A stretch of DNA of 46,032 nt from an uncultured Pelagibacteraceae bacterium (GCA_902632545.1 CACPCX010000003.1:1-46032), one strand, 5' to 3'; numbered from the stretch's first letter, positions 15,527 through 26,312 are shown. The notes: generated by a model from the sequence alone, not told the origin. Numbers and translations: made by a program.

Positions 15527-17080
15527 GTGCTTTATTTCTCTAAGTTAAGAATTTTATTTATAACTCTTTTTTCAGTTTTATTTATTTTAATAGCTTCATC
15601 AAATCTTTTTAAATTTGATGATAATTTTTTTGATAAAAAAATTAATCTAGGATTAGACCTTCAGGGAGGATCATATTTATTACTTGAAATTGATAATGAA
15701 CCTGTAATTGAACAAAAGCTACAAAACTTAACAACAACTTTAAGAAATTACTTCAAAGAAAAAAATATTAAGATCAATAATATAAAGATAGATAATCAAA
15801 ATATTTTTTTTAATGTAATAGAAAATGACAAGCAATCTGTCTTAGATGTATTTCAGGATGAAAATAGTGATCTTAATCCTTATTATCCAAGATTTAAATC
15901 ACATCAGTTAGAAATTGAAGATACAGGATTAAATTTTAAAGTTAATTTTTCAAGACAGGGTTTAATTAAACTTAAAACATCTTCTCAAGATCAAGCTATA
16001 GAAATAGTTAGAAGAAGGGTAGACGAGGTTGGAACTAATGAACCCAACATACTTAAAAGAGGAAATAACCGAATTTTAGTAGAGCTACCTGGATTAGATG
16101 ATCCAATGCGGATTAAATCATTACTTGGTCAAACTGCAAACCTTACATTCAGATTTGTAACAAATGATGAAGGTGATCGTTTTGGTGTTGAAAAATTAAA
16201 ATTTGAGAACGGTCTTGACGAAGCAATTGTTAGTAAAAGAATTATAATTAGTGGTGAAAATTTACTAGATGCACAGCCAAAAATGGATACACAAACAAAT
16301 CAAACTATTGTTTCTTTTACATTAGATAGAGTGGGTGCAAAAAGGTTTGGGAAGGCAACCTCAACAGGTATTGGAAAACAATTGGCAATTATTTTAGATG
16401 GTAAAATTATTAGTGCACCTGTTGTAAGAGATACGATCGCAAGTGGATCTGGTCAGATAAGCGGTGGCTTTACATTTCAGACTGCTACTGATCTAGCTTT
16501 ATTATTAAGATCAGGAGCATTACCAGCTCCATTAGAAATTATTGAAGAGAGAACAGTAGGGCCAGATCTTGGGCAAGATTCAATTAATGCAGGAATGATT
16601 GCTTTAGCAATAGGTTTTATGTTGGTGATTATTTTTATGTTTATAAAATATAAAATTTTTGGACTAATAACCAATGTAACTCTAATAGTTAATTTATTTA
16701 TTCTATTAGGTGTTCTAACTTTATTTGAAGCCACTTTAACTTTACCAGGTATTGCGGGGATTATTCTAACTGTAGGTATGGCAGTTGATGCTAATGTATT
16801 AATTTTTGAAAGAATTAAAGAAGAACTAAAAGAAGAATCTAACAATATAATAGCTTTTGATGGTGGTTATACTAAATCAAGAACAGCTATTTTAGATGCC
16901 AATATTACTACTTTATTAGCTGCAATTATTTTATTTTTTATGGGTTCTGGCCCAGTAAAAGGATTTGCAGTAACTTTGGGTGTTGGAATATTTACAACAC
17001 TATTTTCTGTTTACTTTATAGCAAGGTTATTCACTAGTATTTATGTAGCTAGAAACAAAGGTAAGGAAAAATTAATTTAA
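15527..17080 (+). CDS. secD: Protein translocase subunit SecD
   Basis: 517 residues. SecDF uses the proton-motive force to pull exported proteins through SecYEG. The N-terminal helix is followed by LGLDLQGGSYLLLEID, the periplasmic P1 domain with RRRVDEVGTNEPNI and GRNRILVELPG-like GNNRILVELPG, then GGFTFQTATDLALLLRSGALPAPLEI-type sequence and six-helix RND core with TVGMAVDANVLIFERIKEEL. The start is GTG at 15527; I see no suitable ATG near it, and the N-terminal helix begins within a few codons. The TAATG overlap with secF couples the two. Confidence 0.96.
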   Translation: MLYFSKLRILFITLFSVLFILIASSNLFKFDDNFFDKKINLGLDLQGGSYLLLEIDNEPVIEQKLQNLTTTLRNYFKEKNIKINNIKIDNQNIFFNVIENDKQSVLDVFQDENSDLNPYYPRFKSHQLEIEDTGLNFKVNFSRQGLIKLKTSSQDQAIEIVRRRVDEVGTNEPNILKRGNNRILVELPGLDDPMRIKSLLGQTANLTFRFVTNDEGDRFGVEKLKFENGLDEAIVSKRIIISGENLLDAQPKMDTQTNQTIVSFTLDRVGAKRFGKATSTGIGKQLAIILDGKIISAPVVRDTIASGSGQISGGFTFQTATDLALLLRSGALPAPLEIIEERTVGPDLGQDSINAGMIALAIGFMLVIIFMFIKYKIFGLITNVTLIVNLFILLGVLTLFEATLTLPGIAGIILTVGMAVDANVLIFERIKEELKEESNNIIAFDGGYTKSRTAILDANITTLLAAIILFFMGSGPVKGFAVTLGVGIFTTLFSVYFIARLFTSIYVARNKGKEKLI

Positions 17081-17970
17081 TGATTTCTTTTAACAAATAT
17101 TACAATCATTTTAATTTACTATCTTCAATTTTAATAATTGTTTCATTATTATTACTTATTTTTAAAGGTTTAAATTTTGGAATTGATTTTAAAGGAGGAA
17201 CTTTAATTGAATTAAGAGCCACCGACTCCAAAATTAACGTAAGCTCACTTAGAGATAGATTTAACCAAATGGATTTAGGAGATGTTTCTGTTAAGAAATT
17301 TGGAAATGATACAGATTTTTTGGTAAAATTTGAGAATAAAGATAATAAAAAGAACATAATTGAAGAAATAAAATTAAATCTAGATAATTCTTTTGGTAAT
17401 ACATATGATTTTAGAAGGGTAGAGAATGTTGGTCCAAAAGTAAGTGCTGAATTATTGAAATCAGGTGTTATTGCAATAACTATGTCGTTGGCTTTAATGT
17501 TGATATATATTTGGATAAGATTTGAATGGCAATTTAGTTTAGGTGCTATATTAGCTTTATTTCACGACGTTATTGTGACTCTTGGAGTATTTTCTTTATT
17601 TAGCTTAGAGATAAATTTATCTATAATTGCTGCAGTATTAACGATAGTTGGATACTCTATGAACGATACAGTAGTAATTTTTGATCGTGTCAGAGAAAAC
17701 TTAAGGAAATATTCTGATATAAAAATTTTTGAATTAACAAATATTTCAATAAATGAAACCTTATCAAGAACAATTATTACTTCTGCAACAACTTTATTAG
17801 CATTATTAGCAATTTTTTTCTTTGGGGGTGAGATCTTAAAAGGATTTTCTCTTGCAATGATACTTGGCGTTATTTTTGGTACATATTCTTCAATATATAT
17901 AGCTAATACTGTTCTAGTTAGACTAAGGGTTTCACAAAAAACTATATTAAAAGATGATGATCAGAAATAA
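17080..17970 (+). CDS. secF: Protein translocase subunit SecF
   Basis: 296 residues, the partner of SecD. Visible features are NFGIDFKGGTLIELR after the first helix, VGPKVSAELLKSGVIAI before the second, FEWQFSLGAILALFHDVIVTLG, and VGYSMNDTVVIFDRVRENLR with TSATTLLALLAIFFFGG in the RND-type membrane core. It shares one base with the secD stop. A short AT hairpin follows the stop, and the next gene (sodB) appears to have its own promoter. Confidence 0.96.
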   Translation: MISFNKYYNHFNLLSSILIIVSLLLLIFKGLNFGIDFKGGTLIELRATDSKINVSSLRDRFNQMDLGDVSVKKFGNDTDFLVKFENKDNKKNIIEEIKLNLDNSFGNTYDFRRVENVGPKVSAELLKSGVIAITMSLALMLIYIWIRFEWQFSLGAILALFHDVIVTLGVFSLFSLEINLSIIAAVLTIVGYSMNDTVVIFDRVRENLRKYSDIKIFELTNISINETLSRTIITSATTLLALLAIFFFGGEILKGFSLAMILGVIFGTYSSIYIANTVLVRLRVSQKTILKDDDQK

Positions 17971-17972
17971 AT

Positions 17973-17989
17973 TTAATTCTTTGAATTAA
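17973..17989. terminator. Weak AT-rich hairpin after secF
   Basis: TTAATTC-TTT-GAATTAA is a 7-bp inverted repeat with a 3-nt loop starting just after the secF stop. It has one G-C pair and no U-tract, so termination efficiency is doubtful. It overlaps the candidate -35 of the sodB promoter. Confidence 0.3.
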
Positions 17990-18008
17990 TAACTAAAATA
18001 TATATAAA
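17981..18008 (+). promoter_or_regulatory. Candidate sodB promoter
   Basis: TTGAAT (17981-17986), a 16-nt spacer and TATAAA (18003-18008) lie 22 nt upstream of the sodB ATG, in the only sizeable gap at this end of the plus-strand block. Both hexamers match the sigma-70 consensus in five of six positions. No experimental support; AT-richness raises the chance of coincidence. Confidence 0.45.
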
Positions 18009-18030
18009 GATTTGTATTATACAAAAATTT

Positions 18031-18624
18031 ATGTCACATGAACTACCAAAACTAGATTATCCCAAAAATGCCTTAGCACCGATTATGTCTGAGGAAACTT
18101 TAGATTTGCACCATGGTAAACATCACCAAACATACATTACGAATTTAAACAATTTTATAAAAGATACGGATATGGAGACTATGTCTTTAGAGGATGTAAT
18201 AATGAGTAGTTCTAAGGATAATTCAAAAGCTGGTATTTTTAATAATGCTAGTCAACATTGGAATCATAATCTTTTTTGGAAATGCATGAAGCCGAATGGA
18301 GGAGGAAATATTCCATCAAAATTAGAAAAAAGACTTATTTCAGATTTTGGAAGTGTGGAAAAATTCAAAACAGATTTTAAGCAGGCTGGAATTACTCAAT
18401 TTGGATCTGGATGGTGTTGGCTATCAATCAGCGAAGGAAAATTAGTTGTAACAAAAACAGCAAATGCTGCTAATCCACTAATTGATAATATGAAACCAAT
18501 TCTTGGTTGTGATGTTTGGGAGCATTCTTATTATATTGATTATAGAAATAGAAGACCAGAGTATTTAGATAAATTTGTAGATAATCTTGTCAACTGGGAA
18601 TATGTTGAATCTCTTTTGGATTAA
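18031..18624 (+). CDS. sodB: Superoxide dismutase [Fe], possibly cambialistic
   Basis: 197 residues of the Fe/Mn SOD family. Metal ligands can be placed: His27 in ETLDLHHGKHHQTYI, His in ASQHWNHNLFWKCM, and Asp and His in GCDVWEHSYYIDY. FGSGWCWL and the QFGSG context with Gln contributed from the C-terminal side are typical of iron enzymes; Mn or mixed use cannot be excluded. There is no signal peptide, so it should detoxify superoxide in the cytoplasm. It ends 6 nt before a converging membrane-protein gene. Confidence 0.93.
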   Translation: MSHELPKLDYPKNALAPIMSEETLDLHHGKHHQTYITNLNNFIKDTDMETMSLEDVIMSSSKDNSKAGIFNNASQHWNHNLFWKCMKPNGGGNIPSKLEKRLISDFGSVEKFKTDFKQAGITQFGSGWCWLSISEGKLVVTKTANAANPLIDNMKPILGCDVWEHSYYIDYRNRRPEYLDKFVDNLVNWEYVESLLD

Positions 18625-18629
18625 TAGAT

Positions 18630-19043
18630 CTAATTATTATTCTTCCTAGCAAAGATAAATGACTTTATACATTGATGCACGAAGTATCCACCAGTAGTTA
18701 ATAATATCAATTTTGAAATATCAGCCCAAATATTTTGAAATACTGTTCCACTTAGAATAGATCTAAAAAAATCCAAACCTCCCAGAAATGCAACTAAACC
18801 AAAAAGTACAACAATATGCATAAATATTTTTTTCTTATTTGTAAATTTAATAGATAAATTTGAAAAAATTAATATTGGTAAACCAATAAAAGATGGAATA
18901 AATGAGGTTAAAGAATTACTTCCACTTATAAAACTCACTAAAAGTCCCCATAAAATTAAAAAAGACCCATAAAAAACTGAAAGAGTTTCAATCTTAAGAC
19001 CAAAAACTTTAAATTCTAAATTTTCAACTTGTTGTTTATTCAT
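18630..19043 (-). CDS. Four-helix membrane protein of unknown function, 137 aa
   Basis: I do not recognise this family. A charged N-terminus (MNKQQVENLEFKVFGLKIETL) precedes four hydrophobic helices at about 24-40, 47-63, 73-90 and 105-125; the loop GGLDFFRSILSG lies between the last two. The C-terminus is basic (FARKNNN). A 51-codon ORF encoding another small membrane protein ends 3 nt upstream, so the two may be a unit. It converges with sodB. Length and coding quality look real; function is open. Confidence 0.7.
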   Translation of the reverse strand: MNKQQVENLEFKVFGLKIETLSVFYGSFLILWGLLVSFISGSNSLTSFIPSFIGLPILIFSNLSIKFTNKKKIFMHIVVLFGLVAFLGGLDFFRSILSGTVFQNIWADISKLILLTTGGYFVHQCIKSFIFARKNNN

Positions 19044-19046
19044 GCG

Positions 19047-19202
19047 CTAGTTAAAATTAATTAAATTAAATCCAGCAAAAAGAAATATCCCTAGCCAAAT
19101 TAAACCTTTAATAAAAAAAAAAGTAAAGCTTCCTAATATTAAATATTTACTCTTTTTATTTTTTAAAAAATATTTATTAAATTTTTTTAGTAAATAAATC
19201 AT
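19047..19202 (-). CDS. Predicted 51-aa single-pass membrane protein
   Basis: ATG at 19202 to TAG at 19047 on the minus strand. A strongly basic N-terminus (KKFNKYFLKNKKSK, residues 6-19) is followed by one hydrophobic segment from about 20 to 45 containing LGSFTFFFIKGLIWLG. Positive-inside topology would put the N-terminus in the cytoplasm. It ends 3 nt before the start of the four-helix protein gene, consistent with coupled translation, and fills most of an otherwise empty gap before uvrA. No clear Shine-Dalgarno sequence. It is small enough to be missed by automatic calling; a chance ORF remains possible. Confidence 0.5.
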   Translation of the reverse strand: MIYLLKKFNKYFLKNKKSKYLILGSFTFFFIKGLIWLGIFLFAGFNLINFN

Positions 19203-19284
19203 CTGAAATTTTAAAATCAATTATTTAAATGAAAGTTTAATTTTATCAACTGTTTACTTTATCATGAATTAGATTGATTTTCCT

Positions 19285-22134
19285 TTAAAGTAAGGGTTTT
19301 AAAAACTGTCCAGTATAACTTTCTTTTACTTTAGTAATATCTTCTGGCTTTCCTTCTGCAACGATATTACCCCCTTTAATACCTCCCTCAGGACCCATAT
19401 CAACAATATAGTCTGCAGTTTTAATAACATCTAAATTATGCTCTATAACGACTACAGTATTTCCAAGTTTTACAAATGTATGAAGTATTTCTAAGAGTTT
19501 TTTTATATCATGTTGATGTAGTCCTGTCGTAGGTTCATCTAAAATATACATTGTTCTACCAGTAGATCTTTTAGATAGCTCTTTTGCAAGTTTGATTCTT
19601 TGAGCTTCTCCACCAGATAGTGTTGTTGCTTGCTGACCAATTTTAATATAACCCAATCCGACTTTTTTTAAGGTTAACAATTTTGTTTTTATGTTAGATA
19701 TATTCTCAAAATAATCACACCCTTCATCAACTGACATGTCTAAAACATCAGCAATACTTTTGCCTTTAAATTTAATTTCTAATGTTTCTCTATTGTATCT
19801 AGTTCCTTTACATTCATCACATTGTATATATACGTCTGGCAAAAAGTGCATTTCATATGTGATTACACCGTCTCCCTCACAAGCTTCACATCTACCTCCT
19901 TTAACGTTGAAAGAAAATCTTCCTGGTTTATACCCTCTAGTTTTAGATTCTGGCAAACTTGTAAACCAATCCCTGATAGGGCCAAACGCGCCAGTATATG
20001 TTGCTGGATTTGATCTAGGTGTTCTACCAATAGGAGATTGGTCAATATCAATTATTTTATCAATTAATTCTACACCTTTATAACCTTTAAATGATTTAGG
20101 AGTTTTTCTTGCCTTATTATTTAAAGTTAAATTTAATGCATGAAATAATGTTTGTAATATTAATGTTGATTTTCCACTTCCAGAGACACCAGTAACACAG
20201 GTAAATGTTCCAGTTGGAATTTTAAGATTAACATTATTTAAATTATTTCCACTTGCTCCATTGATTTCAACAAATCTACCATTTTTAGCTAAACGTCTAG
20301 TTTTAGGAATTTCAATTGTTTTTTTATTTGCTAGATATTGACCTGTAATACTATTTTTATCTTTTTTAATTTCTTCATATGATCCTTGTGCAGTTACTTC
20401 TCCGCCATTACTTCCAGCTTCAGGACCTAAATCAATAATATGATCAGCATTTTCCATTGTTTCGGTGTCATGCTCAACAACAATAACGGTATTACCAAGA
20501 TCTCGTAATCTTTTTAGTGCGTTAATGAGCTTTACATTATCCTTTTGATGCAATCCAATTGAAGGTTCGTCCAAAACATATAAGACACCAGTTAGTCCAG
20601 ATCCAATTTGTGAAGCTAACCTTATTCTTTGGGCTTCACCGCCTGATAAAGTTCCAGACTCCCTAGATAATGTTAAATAATCTAAACCAACATTTAGAAG
20701 AAAATTTAATCTTTCATTTATTTCTTTTAAAACATGTTCAGCAATTTTAAACTGTCTTTTATCAAGGTTATTTTCTAAATTTTTAAACCATTCAGCAGCA
20801 TCTAAAATAGATTTTTTTGTAACTTCACTTATATTTAGGTCATTGATTTTAACACATAAAGCCTCTTCTTTTAATCTGTCACCGTTACATGCTTCGCATG
20901 CGGTATCGGATTGATATTCTGCAATAGCTTCTCTTTTCCATTCACTATCAGATTCTAAAAATCTTCTCTCAAGATTATTAATTACACCTTCAAAAGTTTT
21001 TTTGTAAGAATATTTCTCGTAACCATCATCATAATTAAATTTAATTTCATCTTCATCTGAACCATAAAGGATAATATCTTTAATTTTTTTGGGCAATTTT
21101 TTCCATTTTTCATCTAAAGAAAAATCATAATGTTTTGCTAAAGAAGCTAAAGTTTGAGCATAATATAATGTGGTTGATTTTGACCAAGGTTCAATTGCAC
21201 CATCAGCTAAACTTTTTCTATCATCAGGCACAACTAAATTAGGATCAACATTTAATTTCATGCCAATGCCCTCACATTCTTCACAAGCTCCATAGGGACT
21301 GTTAAATGAAAAAAGTCTTGGTTCAATTTCCTCAATTGTAAAACCACTCTCAGGGCAAGCAAACTTTGTTGAGTATATTAATTTTTCAATTTTTCTAAAT
21401 TTTTGGGGAATAGTTTCATCTTCATATTCCACAAACACTAAACCGTTAGCTAAATTTATTGCTGTTTCAATACTTTCAGCTAATCTATTCCCAAGTTTTG
21501 AATTTAAAACTACTCTATCGACTAAGACTGAAATATCATGTTTAAGTTTTTTATCTAGATTAGGTGATTTTTCAATATCATATAAAACATTATCAATTTT
21601 AATTTTTCTAAATCCTCTTCTTTTGTAATTTAAAATATCTTTTTTATATTCACCTTTACGACCTCTTACCACTGGAGCGTAAATATAAATTGTTGACCTT
21701 TTTGGAAATTTTTTAACTAAATCAACTATTTGTGTAATTGTTTGAGAGGTTATTGGTTTACCTGTAAATGGTGAATAGGGAATTCCTGCTCTAGCGTATA
21801 ATACCCTCATGTAATCATAAATTTCTGTTACTGTTGCAACAGTAGATCTAGGGTTTTTTGAAGTATTTTTTTGTTCAATTGCAATGGCTGGACTTAATCC
21901 TTCTATTAAATCAACATTTGGTTTTTTCATTTTATCTAAAAATTGACGTGCATAAGCAGACAAACTTTCTACATACCTTCTCTGACCTTCTGCGTAGATA
22001 GTATCAAAAGCTAAAGATGATTTTCCTGACCCAGATAGACCCGTTATGACCACAAATTTGTCTTTTGGAATCTCTACAGTAACATTCTTCAAATTATGTT
22101 CTTTAGCGCCCTTAATAACTATCTTTTTCATCAT
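19285..22134 (-). CDS. uvrA: UvrABC excinuclease subunit A
   Basis: 949 residues, the full length for this damage-sensing ABC ATPase of nucleotide excision repair. Two ATPase modules are seen: Walker [10 protein letters not shown] (about 33-41) and GVSGSGKST, signatures [16 protein letters not shown] and [15 protein letters not shown], and Walker [11 protein letters not shown] and [10 protein letters not shown]. The C-terminal zinc module is intact ([12 protein letters not shown] then CDECKG). The first finger reads CPESGF in place of CPxC, a substitution I believe is common in alphaproteobacteria, with [10 protein letters not shown] intact. It is divergent from ssb across an 88-bp spacer that contains a palindrome. 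Confidence 0.97.
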   Translation of the reverse strand: MMKKIVIKGAKEHNLKNVTVEIPKDKFVVITGLSGSGKSSLAFDTIYAEGQRRYVESLSAYARQFLDKMKKPNVDLIEGLSPAIAIEQKNTSKNPRSTVATVTEIYDYMRVLYARAGIPYSPFTGKPITSQTITQIVDLVKKFPKRSTIYIYAPVVRGRKGEYKKDILNYKRRGFRKIKIDNVLYDIEKSPNLDKKLKHDISVLVDRVVLNSKLGNRLAESIETAINLANGLVFVEYEDETIPQKFRKIEKLIYSTKFACPESGFTIEEIEPRLFSFNSPYGACEECEGIGMKLNVDPNLVVPDDRKSLADGAIEPWSKSTTLYYAQTLASLAKHYDFSLDEKWKKLPKKIKDIILYGSDEDEIKFNYDDGYEKYSYKKTFEGVINNLERRFLESDSEWKREAIAEYQSDTACEACNGDRLKEEALCVKINDLNISEVTKKSILDAAEWFKNLENNLDKRQFKIAEHVLKEINERLNFLLNVGLDYLTLSRESGTLSGGEAQRIRLASQIGSGLTGVLYVLDEPSIGLHQKDNVKLINALKRLRDLGNTVIVVEHDTETMENADHIIDLGPEAGSNGGEVTAQGSYEEIKKDKNSITGQYLANKKTIEIPKTRRLAKNGRFVEINGASGNNLNNVNLKIPTGTFTCVTGVSGSGKSTLILQTLFHALNLTLNNKARKTPKSFKGYKGVELIDKIIDIDQSPIGRTPRSNPATYTGAFGPIRDWFTSLPESKTRGYKPGRFSFNVKGGRCEACEGDGVITYEMHFLPDVYIQCDECKGTRYNRETLEIKFKGKSIADVLDMSVDEGCDYFENISNIKTKLLTLKKVGLGYIKIGQQATTLSGGEAQRIKLAKELSKRSTGRTMYILDEPTTGLHQHDIKKLLEILHTFVKLGNTVVVIEHNLDVIKTADYIVDMGPEGGIKGGNIVAEGKPEDITKVKESYTGQFLKPLL

Positions 22135-22173
22135 AATTTTAGTTGCTTTGAGTTAATAAAATTAATATTCAGA

Positions 22174-22192
22174 AGAATTGTGATATAATTCT
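22174..22192. promoter_or_regulatory. Inverted repeat over the ssb -10 element; candidate operator between uvrA and ssb
   Basis: AGAATT-GTGATAT-AATTCT is a perfect 6-bp inverted repeat with a 7-nt centre. It overlaps TATAAT at 22184-22189, preceded by TG one base further than in a canonical extended -10. The two flanking genes, uvrA and ssb, are often under SOS control, so a LexA-type repressor site is one explanation. It is not the usual alphaproteobacterial GTTC-N7-GTTC direct repeat, so the regulator is unknown. Confidence 0.45.
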
Positions 22193-22222
22193 AATTAACT
22201 AATTTAACAAATATTAAATATT

Positions 22223-22672
22223 ATGGCTGGAAGTTTAAATAAAGTACTATTAATTGGTCGTTTGGGCGCAGATCCCGAAATTAAGCAAATGGTAAATGGC
22301 AAAAGTGTAGCGAGATTAAGCCTTGCAACAAGTCAATCCTGGAAAGATAAAAACACTGGTGAAAGAAAAGATAAAACTGAATGGCACCGTGTAGTTGTAT
22401 TTAACGAAGGTTTAGTAAATGTTGTTCAACAATATTTAAAAAAAGGTGCTCAAGTATATGTAGAGGGACAACTTACGACAAGAAAATGGAAAGATGAGCA
22501 ATCGGGACAAGATAAATATTCAACTGAAATAGTTATACAAGGATATAATTCTTCGCTTACAATGTTAGGTGGAGGTAATTCAGGTGGTGGAATTCAAAAT
22601 GACACAACTCAACAAAATAACATTGAGGATTCTTCACAAGTGTCAGATATGGATGATGAAATTCCTTTTTAA
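22223..22672 (+). CDS. ssb: Single-stranded DNA-binding protein
   Basis: 149 residues. The OB fold covers about 1-110 ([60 protein letters not shown]). A Gly/Asn/Gln-rich linker follows, and the acidic tip MDDEIPF is the docking site for repair and replication partners. It protects single-stranded DNA in replication, recombination and repair. Divergent from uvrA; gyrA starts 5 nt downstream. Confidence 0.97.
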   Translation: MAGSLNKVLLIGRLGADPEIKQMVNGKSVARLSLATSQSWKDKNTGERKDKTEWHRVVVFNEGLVNVVQQYLKKGAQVYVEGQLTTRKWKDEQSGQDKYSTEIVIQGYNSSLTMLGGGNSGGGIQNDTTQQNNIEDSSQVSDMDDEIPF

Positions 22673-22677
22673 TTTCT

Positions 22678-25257
22678 ATGAAAAATACTGAAGAGTTTAA
22701 AGATAAAAATATAAAATTAATCTCAATGCATGATGAGATGAGCTCATCATATCTTTCTTATGCAATGAGTGTAATTGTAAGTCGTGCACTTCCCGATGTG
22801 AGAGACGGTTTAAAACCTGTTCACAGAAGAATTTTATATGCAATGTACAAAGGTGGATATGATTGGTCTAAACAATTTAGAAAATCTGCAAGAATAGTTG
22901 GAGATGTTATTGGTAAATATCATCCTCATGGTGATCAGTCTGTTTATGATGCGTTAGTTAGAATGGTGCAAGATTTCTCTATGAGTCTCCCTTTAATTCA
23001 GGGCCAAGGAAATTTTGGTTCTATAGACGGTGATCCTGCAGCAGCAATGAGGTATACCGAAACTCGATTGTCAAAAGTTTCTCAATATTTAATTGATGAT
23101 ATTGAAAAAAATACAATTTCATTCAAAAGTAACTATGATGAAACAGAAAAGGAACCTAGTGTTTTACCAGCACAATTTCCAAATTTATTAGTGAATGGAG
23201 CTGGTGGTATTGCTGTTGGTATGGCAACAAGTATACCTCCACATAATTTAGGTGAAATTATAGATGGTACTTTAGCCTTAATTGACAATAAAGATATTAA
23301 GATTAGAGAATTGATGAAACATATACCTGGTCCAGATTTTCCAACTGGTGGTGTAATTATAGGTAAAGATATAATTAAACAAGGTTACAACAATGGGAGA
23401 GGATCCTTTAAGATTAGGGGTGAAATTTCAATTGAACAACAAAAAAATGGACGTGAAAGACTAGTAATAACTTCTATACCTTATCAAGTTAATAAGTCTG
23501 TTTTAAACGAAAGGATTGCTCAATTAGTTAGAGAAAAAAAGATTGAAGGAATAAGAGATATTAGAGACGAGTCTAATAGAGAAGGTATTAGAGTATCAAT
23601 AGATTTAAGAAACGGCGTAGAGCCAGAAACTATAAAGAGACAATTATATAAAAATACTCAAATTGAGAGTTCATTTGGATTTAATACTTTAGCTATTGTT
23701 GAAGGAAAACCTCAAACTTGCACACTAAAAGATTTTTTATCTAATTTTTTAACCTTTAGAGAAGATGTAGTTATTAAGAAAACTAAATTTGATCTTCAAA
23801 AATCTGAGGAACGTGCTCATATATTAATAGGATTATCAGTTTCAGTTGAAAATTTAGATAAAATAATAAAAATTATTCGATCATCTAAAACACCTGATGA
23901 TGCTAAAATATCAATTCTAAAAATTAAATGGAAAATAAATAAATCACAAAAATTAATTTCTTTAGTGGAGGGAAAAGGGGGTAAAAACCTTTATTCTTTA
24001 TCTGAACCACAAGTTTTAGCTATTTTAGAATTAAGACTTCAAAAGTTAACAGCATTAGGAATAAATGAAATCGAAGTCGAAATCAAAAAATTAGCTGAAC
24101 TAATCACCAAATATAAAAAGATTATTTCATCAAAAAAAGAACTTTTAAAAGTTATCAGTGAAGAGTTAAAAAATATTAAAGAGAAATTTGCTATACCAAG
24201 AAGAACTAAAATTATAGATGCTGTTTTAAATTACGATATTGAGGAAACCATCCAAAAACAATCAGTAATAATTACAGTTACATTGCAAGGATACATAAAA
24301 AGAGGTTCTTTAGACGGAGTAAAAAAACAAAAAAGAGGTGGTAAGGGAAAATCAGGCATAACAACTAGAGATCAAGACTCTGTTGTTCAAACATTATCCG
24401 TAAATACCCATACTTCAGTTCTCTTCTTTTCTACTGAGGGTCTAGTTTACAAGATCAAAGCATGGAAAATCCCAGAGGGTTCATCATCATCTAAAGGTAA
24501 GTCTTTATTTAATATTTTACCTTTAAAAAGTCACCAAGCAATAAGCTCAATTATGCCAATGCCTGAAGATGAAATAGATTTAAAAAATTATCAAATAATT
24601 TTTGCTACAGCGCAGGGAAAGGTTCGAAAAAATAGTTTAGAAGATTTTTCATCAATTAATGCATCTGGAAAAATTGCAATGAAATTAGATAATAATGACA
24701 AAATCGTAGGCGTTAAGATTTGCAAAGATGACCAAGATGTAATTTTAAGTACAAAATTTGGAAAATGTATTAGATTTGAGGCTAAAAATTTAAGAGTTTT
24801 TAAAGGTAGGTCTTCTAAAGGAATTAAAGGAATAGAGTTAGCATCAAATGATCAAATAGTATCTTTATCAGTTATTGATAATGATAAAATTAATAAAAAT
24901 GGAAAAAAATCAAAAGATGAAAAATCTGAATTAAAAGCTAGAGAGAAATTTGTTTTATCAATAAGTGAGAATGGTTATGGCAAAAAGACATCACATACAG
25001 ATTACAGAGTTACTAACAGAGGTGGAAAAGGTATTATAGGAATAGCTAATTCGCCAAGAAATGGAAATATTACTTCATCGTTTCCTGTTTTTGAAGGTGA
25101 TGAAATTTTAATATCTACGAATAAAGGTAGGGTTATAAGGGTTGCCGTTAAAGAAATTAGAACTGCAGGCAGAAATACTCAAGGAGTTAGAATAATTAAG
25201 TTATCAGGAGAAGAAAAAGTTGTTTCAGCTATTAAAATTGATGATAATTTAATTTAA
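22678..25257 (+). CDS. gyrA: DNA gyrase subunit A
   Basis: 859 residues. The breakage-reunion domain shows [55 protein letters not shown] and the catalytic tyrosine in [11 protein letters not shown]. The GyrA box reads [12 protein letters not shown] (consensus QRRGGKG), marking gyrase rather than topoisomerase IV. Beta-pinwheel blades follow to the end. The C-terminal domain has a lysine-rich insert around 740-760 ([15 protein letters not shown]). It introduces negative supercoils with GyrB, which is not in the window. It shares its stop with the coaD start. Confidence 0.96.
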   Translation: MKNTEEFKDKNIKLISMHDEMSSSYLSYAMSVIVSRALPDVRDGLKPVHRRILYAMYKGGYDWSKQFRKSARIVGDVIGKYHPHGDQSVYDALVRMVQDFSMSLPLIQGQGNFGSIDGDPAAAMRYTETRLSKVSQYLIDDIEKNTISFKSNYDETEKEPSVLPAQFPNLLVNGAGGIAVGMATSIPPHNLGEIIDGTLALIDNKDIKIRELMKHIPGPDFPTGGVIIGKDIIKQGYNNGRGSFKIRGEISIEQQKNGRERLVITSIPYQVNKSVLNERIAQLVREKKIEGIRDIRDESNREGIRVSIDLRNGVEPETIKRQLYKNTQIESSFGFNTLAIVEGKPQTCTLKDFLSNFLTFREDVVIKKTKFDLQKSEERAHILIGLSVSVENLDKIIKIIRSSKTPDDAKISILKIKWKINKSQKLISLVEGKGGKNLYSLSEPQVLAILELRLQKLTALGINEIEVEIKKLAELITKYKKIISSKKELLKVISEELKNIKEKFAIPRRTKIIDAVLNYDIEETIQKQSVIITVTLQGYIKRGSLDGVKKQKRGGKGKSGITTRDQDSVVQTLSVNTHTSVLFFSTEGLVYKIKAWKIPEGSSSSKGKSLFNILPLKSHQAISSIMPMPEDEIDLKNYQIIFATAQGKVRKNSLEDFSSINASGKIAMKLDNNDKIVGVKICKDDQDVILSTKFGKCIRFEAKNLRVFKGRSSKGIKGIELASNDQIVSLSVIDNDKINKNGKKSKDEKSELKAREKFVLSISENGYGKKTSHTDYRVTNRGGKGIIGIANSPRNGNITSSFPVFEGDEILISTNKGRVIRVAVKEIRTAGRNTQGVRIIKLSGEEKVVSAIKIDDNLI

Positions 25258-25751
25258 TGAGTAAAATTGCGATTTATCCTGGAACATTTGATCCAATTAC
25301 TTTTGGACATATAGATGTAATAAAAAAATCATTAAAATTATTTGATAAAATAGTTGTAGGTGTTTCTGATGAAAGTAATAAAAATTATCTATTCAGCTCT
25401 GATGAAAGAATAGAAATAGTGAATAAAGCTTTATTTAAAGATTTAAAGTTAAATAGAAATAGAATAAAAGTAGTTTCTTTTGGCTCTTTAACTACTGATT
25501 TATGTAAAAAATATAAATCAAACATTATTTTAAGAGGATTAAGAGCAGTATCTGATTTTGAATATGAGTTTCAATTAGCTGGCATGAATAGAAAATTAAA
25601 CCAAAATATTGAAACAATTTTTTTAATGTCTGATGTAGAAAATCAAATCATCTCATCAAGATTTGTTAAAGAGATTGTTAAATTAAATGGTGACATAAAA
25701 AAATTTACTACAAAAAGTACAATTAAATCATTAAAAGATAAGTATGAATAA
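25257..25751 (+). CDS. coaD: Phosphopantetheine adenylyltransferase
   Basis: 164 residues. Catalyses the adenylyl transfer from ATP to 4'-phosphopantetheine, the penultimate step of coenzyme A synthesis. Nucleotidyltransferase motifs: YPGTFDPITFGHIDVIKKS with the HxGH-type signature, IILRGLRAVSDFEYEFQLAGMNR, and ISSRFVKEIVKLNGDI (usual ISSS). It is embedded between gyrA and a cyclophilin gene with overlaps on both sides. Confidence 0.96.
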   Translation: MSKIAIYPGTFDPITFGHIDVIKKSLKLFDKIVVGVSDESNKNYLFSSDERIEIVNKALFKDLKLNRNRIKVVSFGSLTTDLCKKYKSNIILRGLRAVSDFEYEFQLAGMNRKLNQNIETIFLMSDVENQIISSRFVKEIVKLNGDIKKFTTKSTIKSLKDKYE

Positions 25752-26304
25752 AATTTTTATTAAAATACTGATTTTGTTTTTTTTAATTACTAATCAATCA
25801 ATAGCTGAGGAGAATATAATGATATTAAAATTAAAAGATGGTGAAGTTAAAATTGAATTATTTGAAGATGTAGCGCCTAATCATGTTAAAAGAATTAAGG
25901 AATTAGCAAACAGTGGTAAGTACGATAATGTTGTTTTCCACAGAGTTATTGATGGATTTATGGCTCAAACAGGTGATGTAAAATTTGGAAACTCAGAATC
26001 TAAAGAGTTTGATCTTAGAAGAGCTGGAATGGGTGGATCTGATTTTCCAGATTTAAAGCAAGAATTTAATAGTCTGCCTCATGAGAGAGGAACTTTATCA
26101 ATGGCAAGAGCACAAGATCCAGATAGCGCAAACAGTCAATTTTTTATTTGTTTTCAACCAGCTCCATTTTTAGATCGACAATACACAGTTTTCGGAAAAG
26201 TAATCGAGGGAATGGAATTTGTTGATAAAATAAAAAGAGGTGATCAAAATAATAATGGTGCTGTAACTGATCCAGATAAGATTATAAGTTTCAAATCCCA
26301 ATAA
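25744..26304 (+). CDS. Exported cyclophilin-type peptidyl-prolyl cis-trans isomerase
   Basis: 186 residues. A signal peptide of about 21 residues (IFIKILILFFLITNQSIA, cleavage before EEN) precedes a compact bacterial cyclophilin domain: MILKLKDGEVKIELFEDVAPNHV, the active-site arginine in YDNVVFHRVIDGFMAQTGD, GTLSMARAQDPDSANSQFFIC and FLDRQYTVFGKVIEGMEFVDKI. It should assist proline isomerisation of periplasmic proteins. It overlaps coaD by 8 nt and precedes tgt by 8 nt. Confidence 0.93.
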   Translation: MNKIFIKILILFFLITNQSIAEENIMILKLKDGEVKIELFEDVAPNHVKRIKELANSGKYDNVVFHRVIDGFMAQTGDVKFGNSESKEFDLRRAGMGGSDFPDLKQEFNSLPHERGTLSMARAQDPDSANSQFFICFQPAPFLDRQYTVFGKVIEGMEFVDKIKRGDQNNNGAVTDPDKIISFKSQ

Positions 26305-26312
26305 ATTTTTTA

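Noticed and set aside
19254..19293. TTACTTTA ... TAAAGTAA inverted repeat at the end of uvrA
   Set aside because: The 8-bp AT-only arms are separated by 24 nt and are likely chance in AT-rich DNA; not convincing as a terminator.
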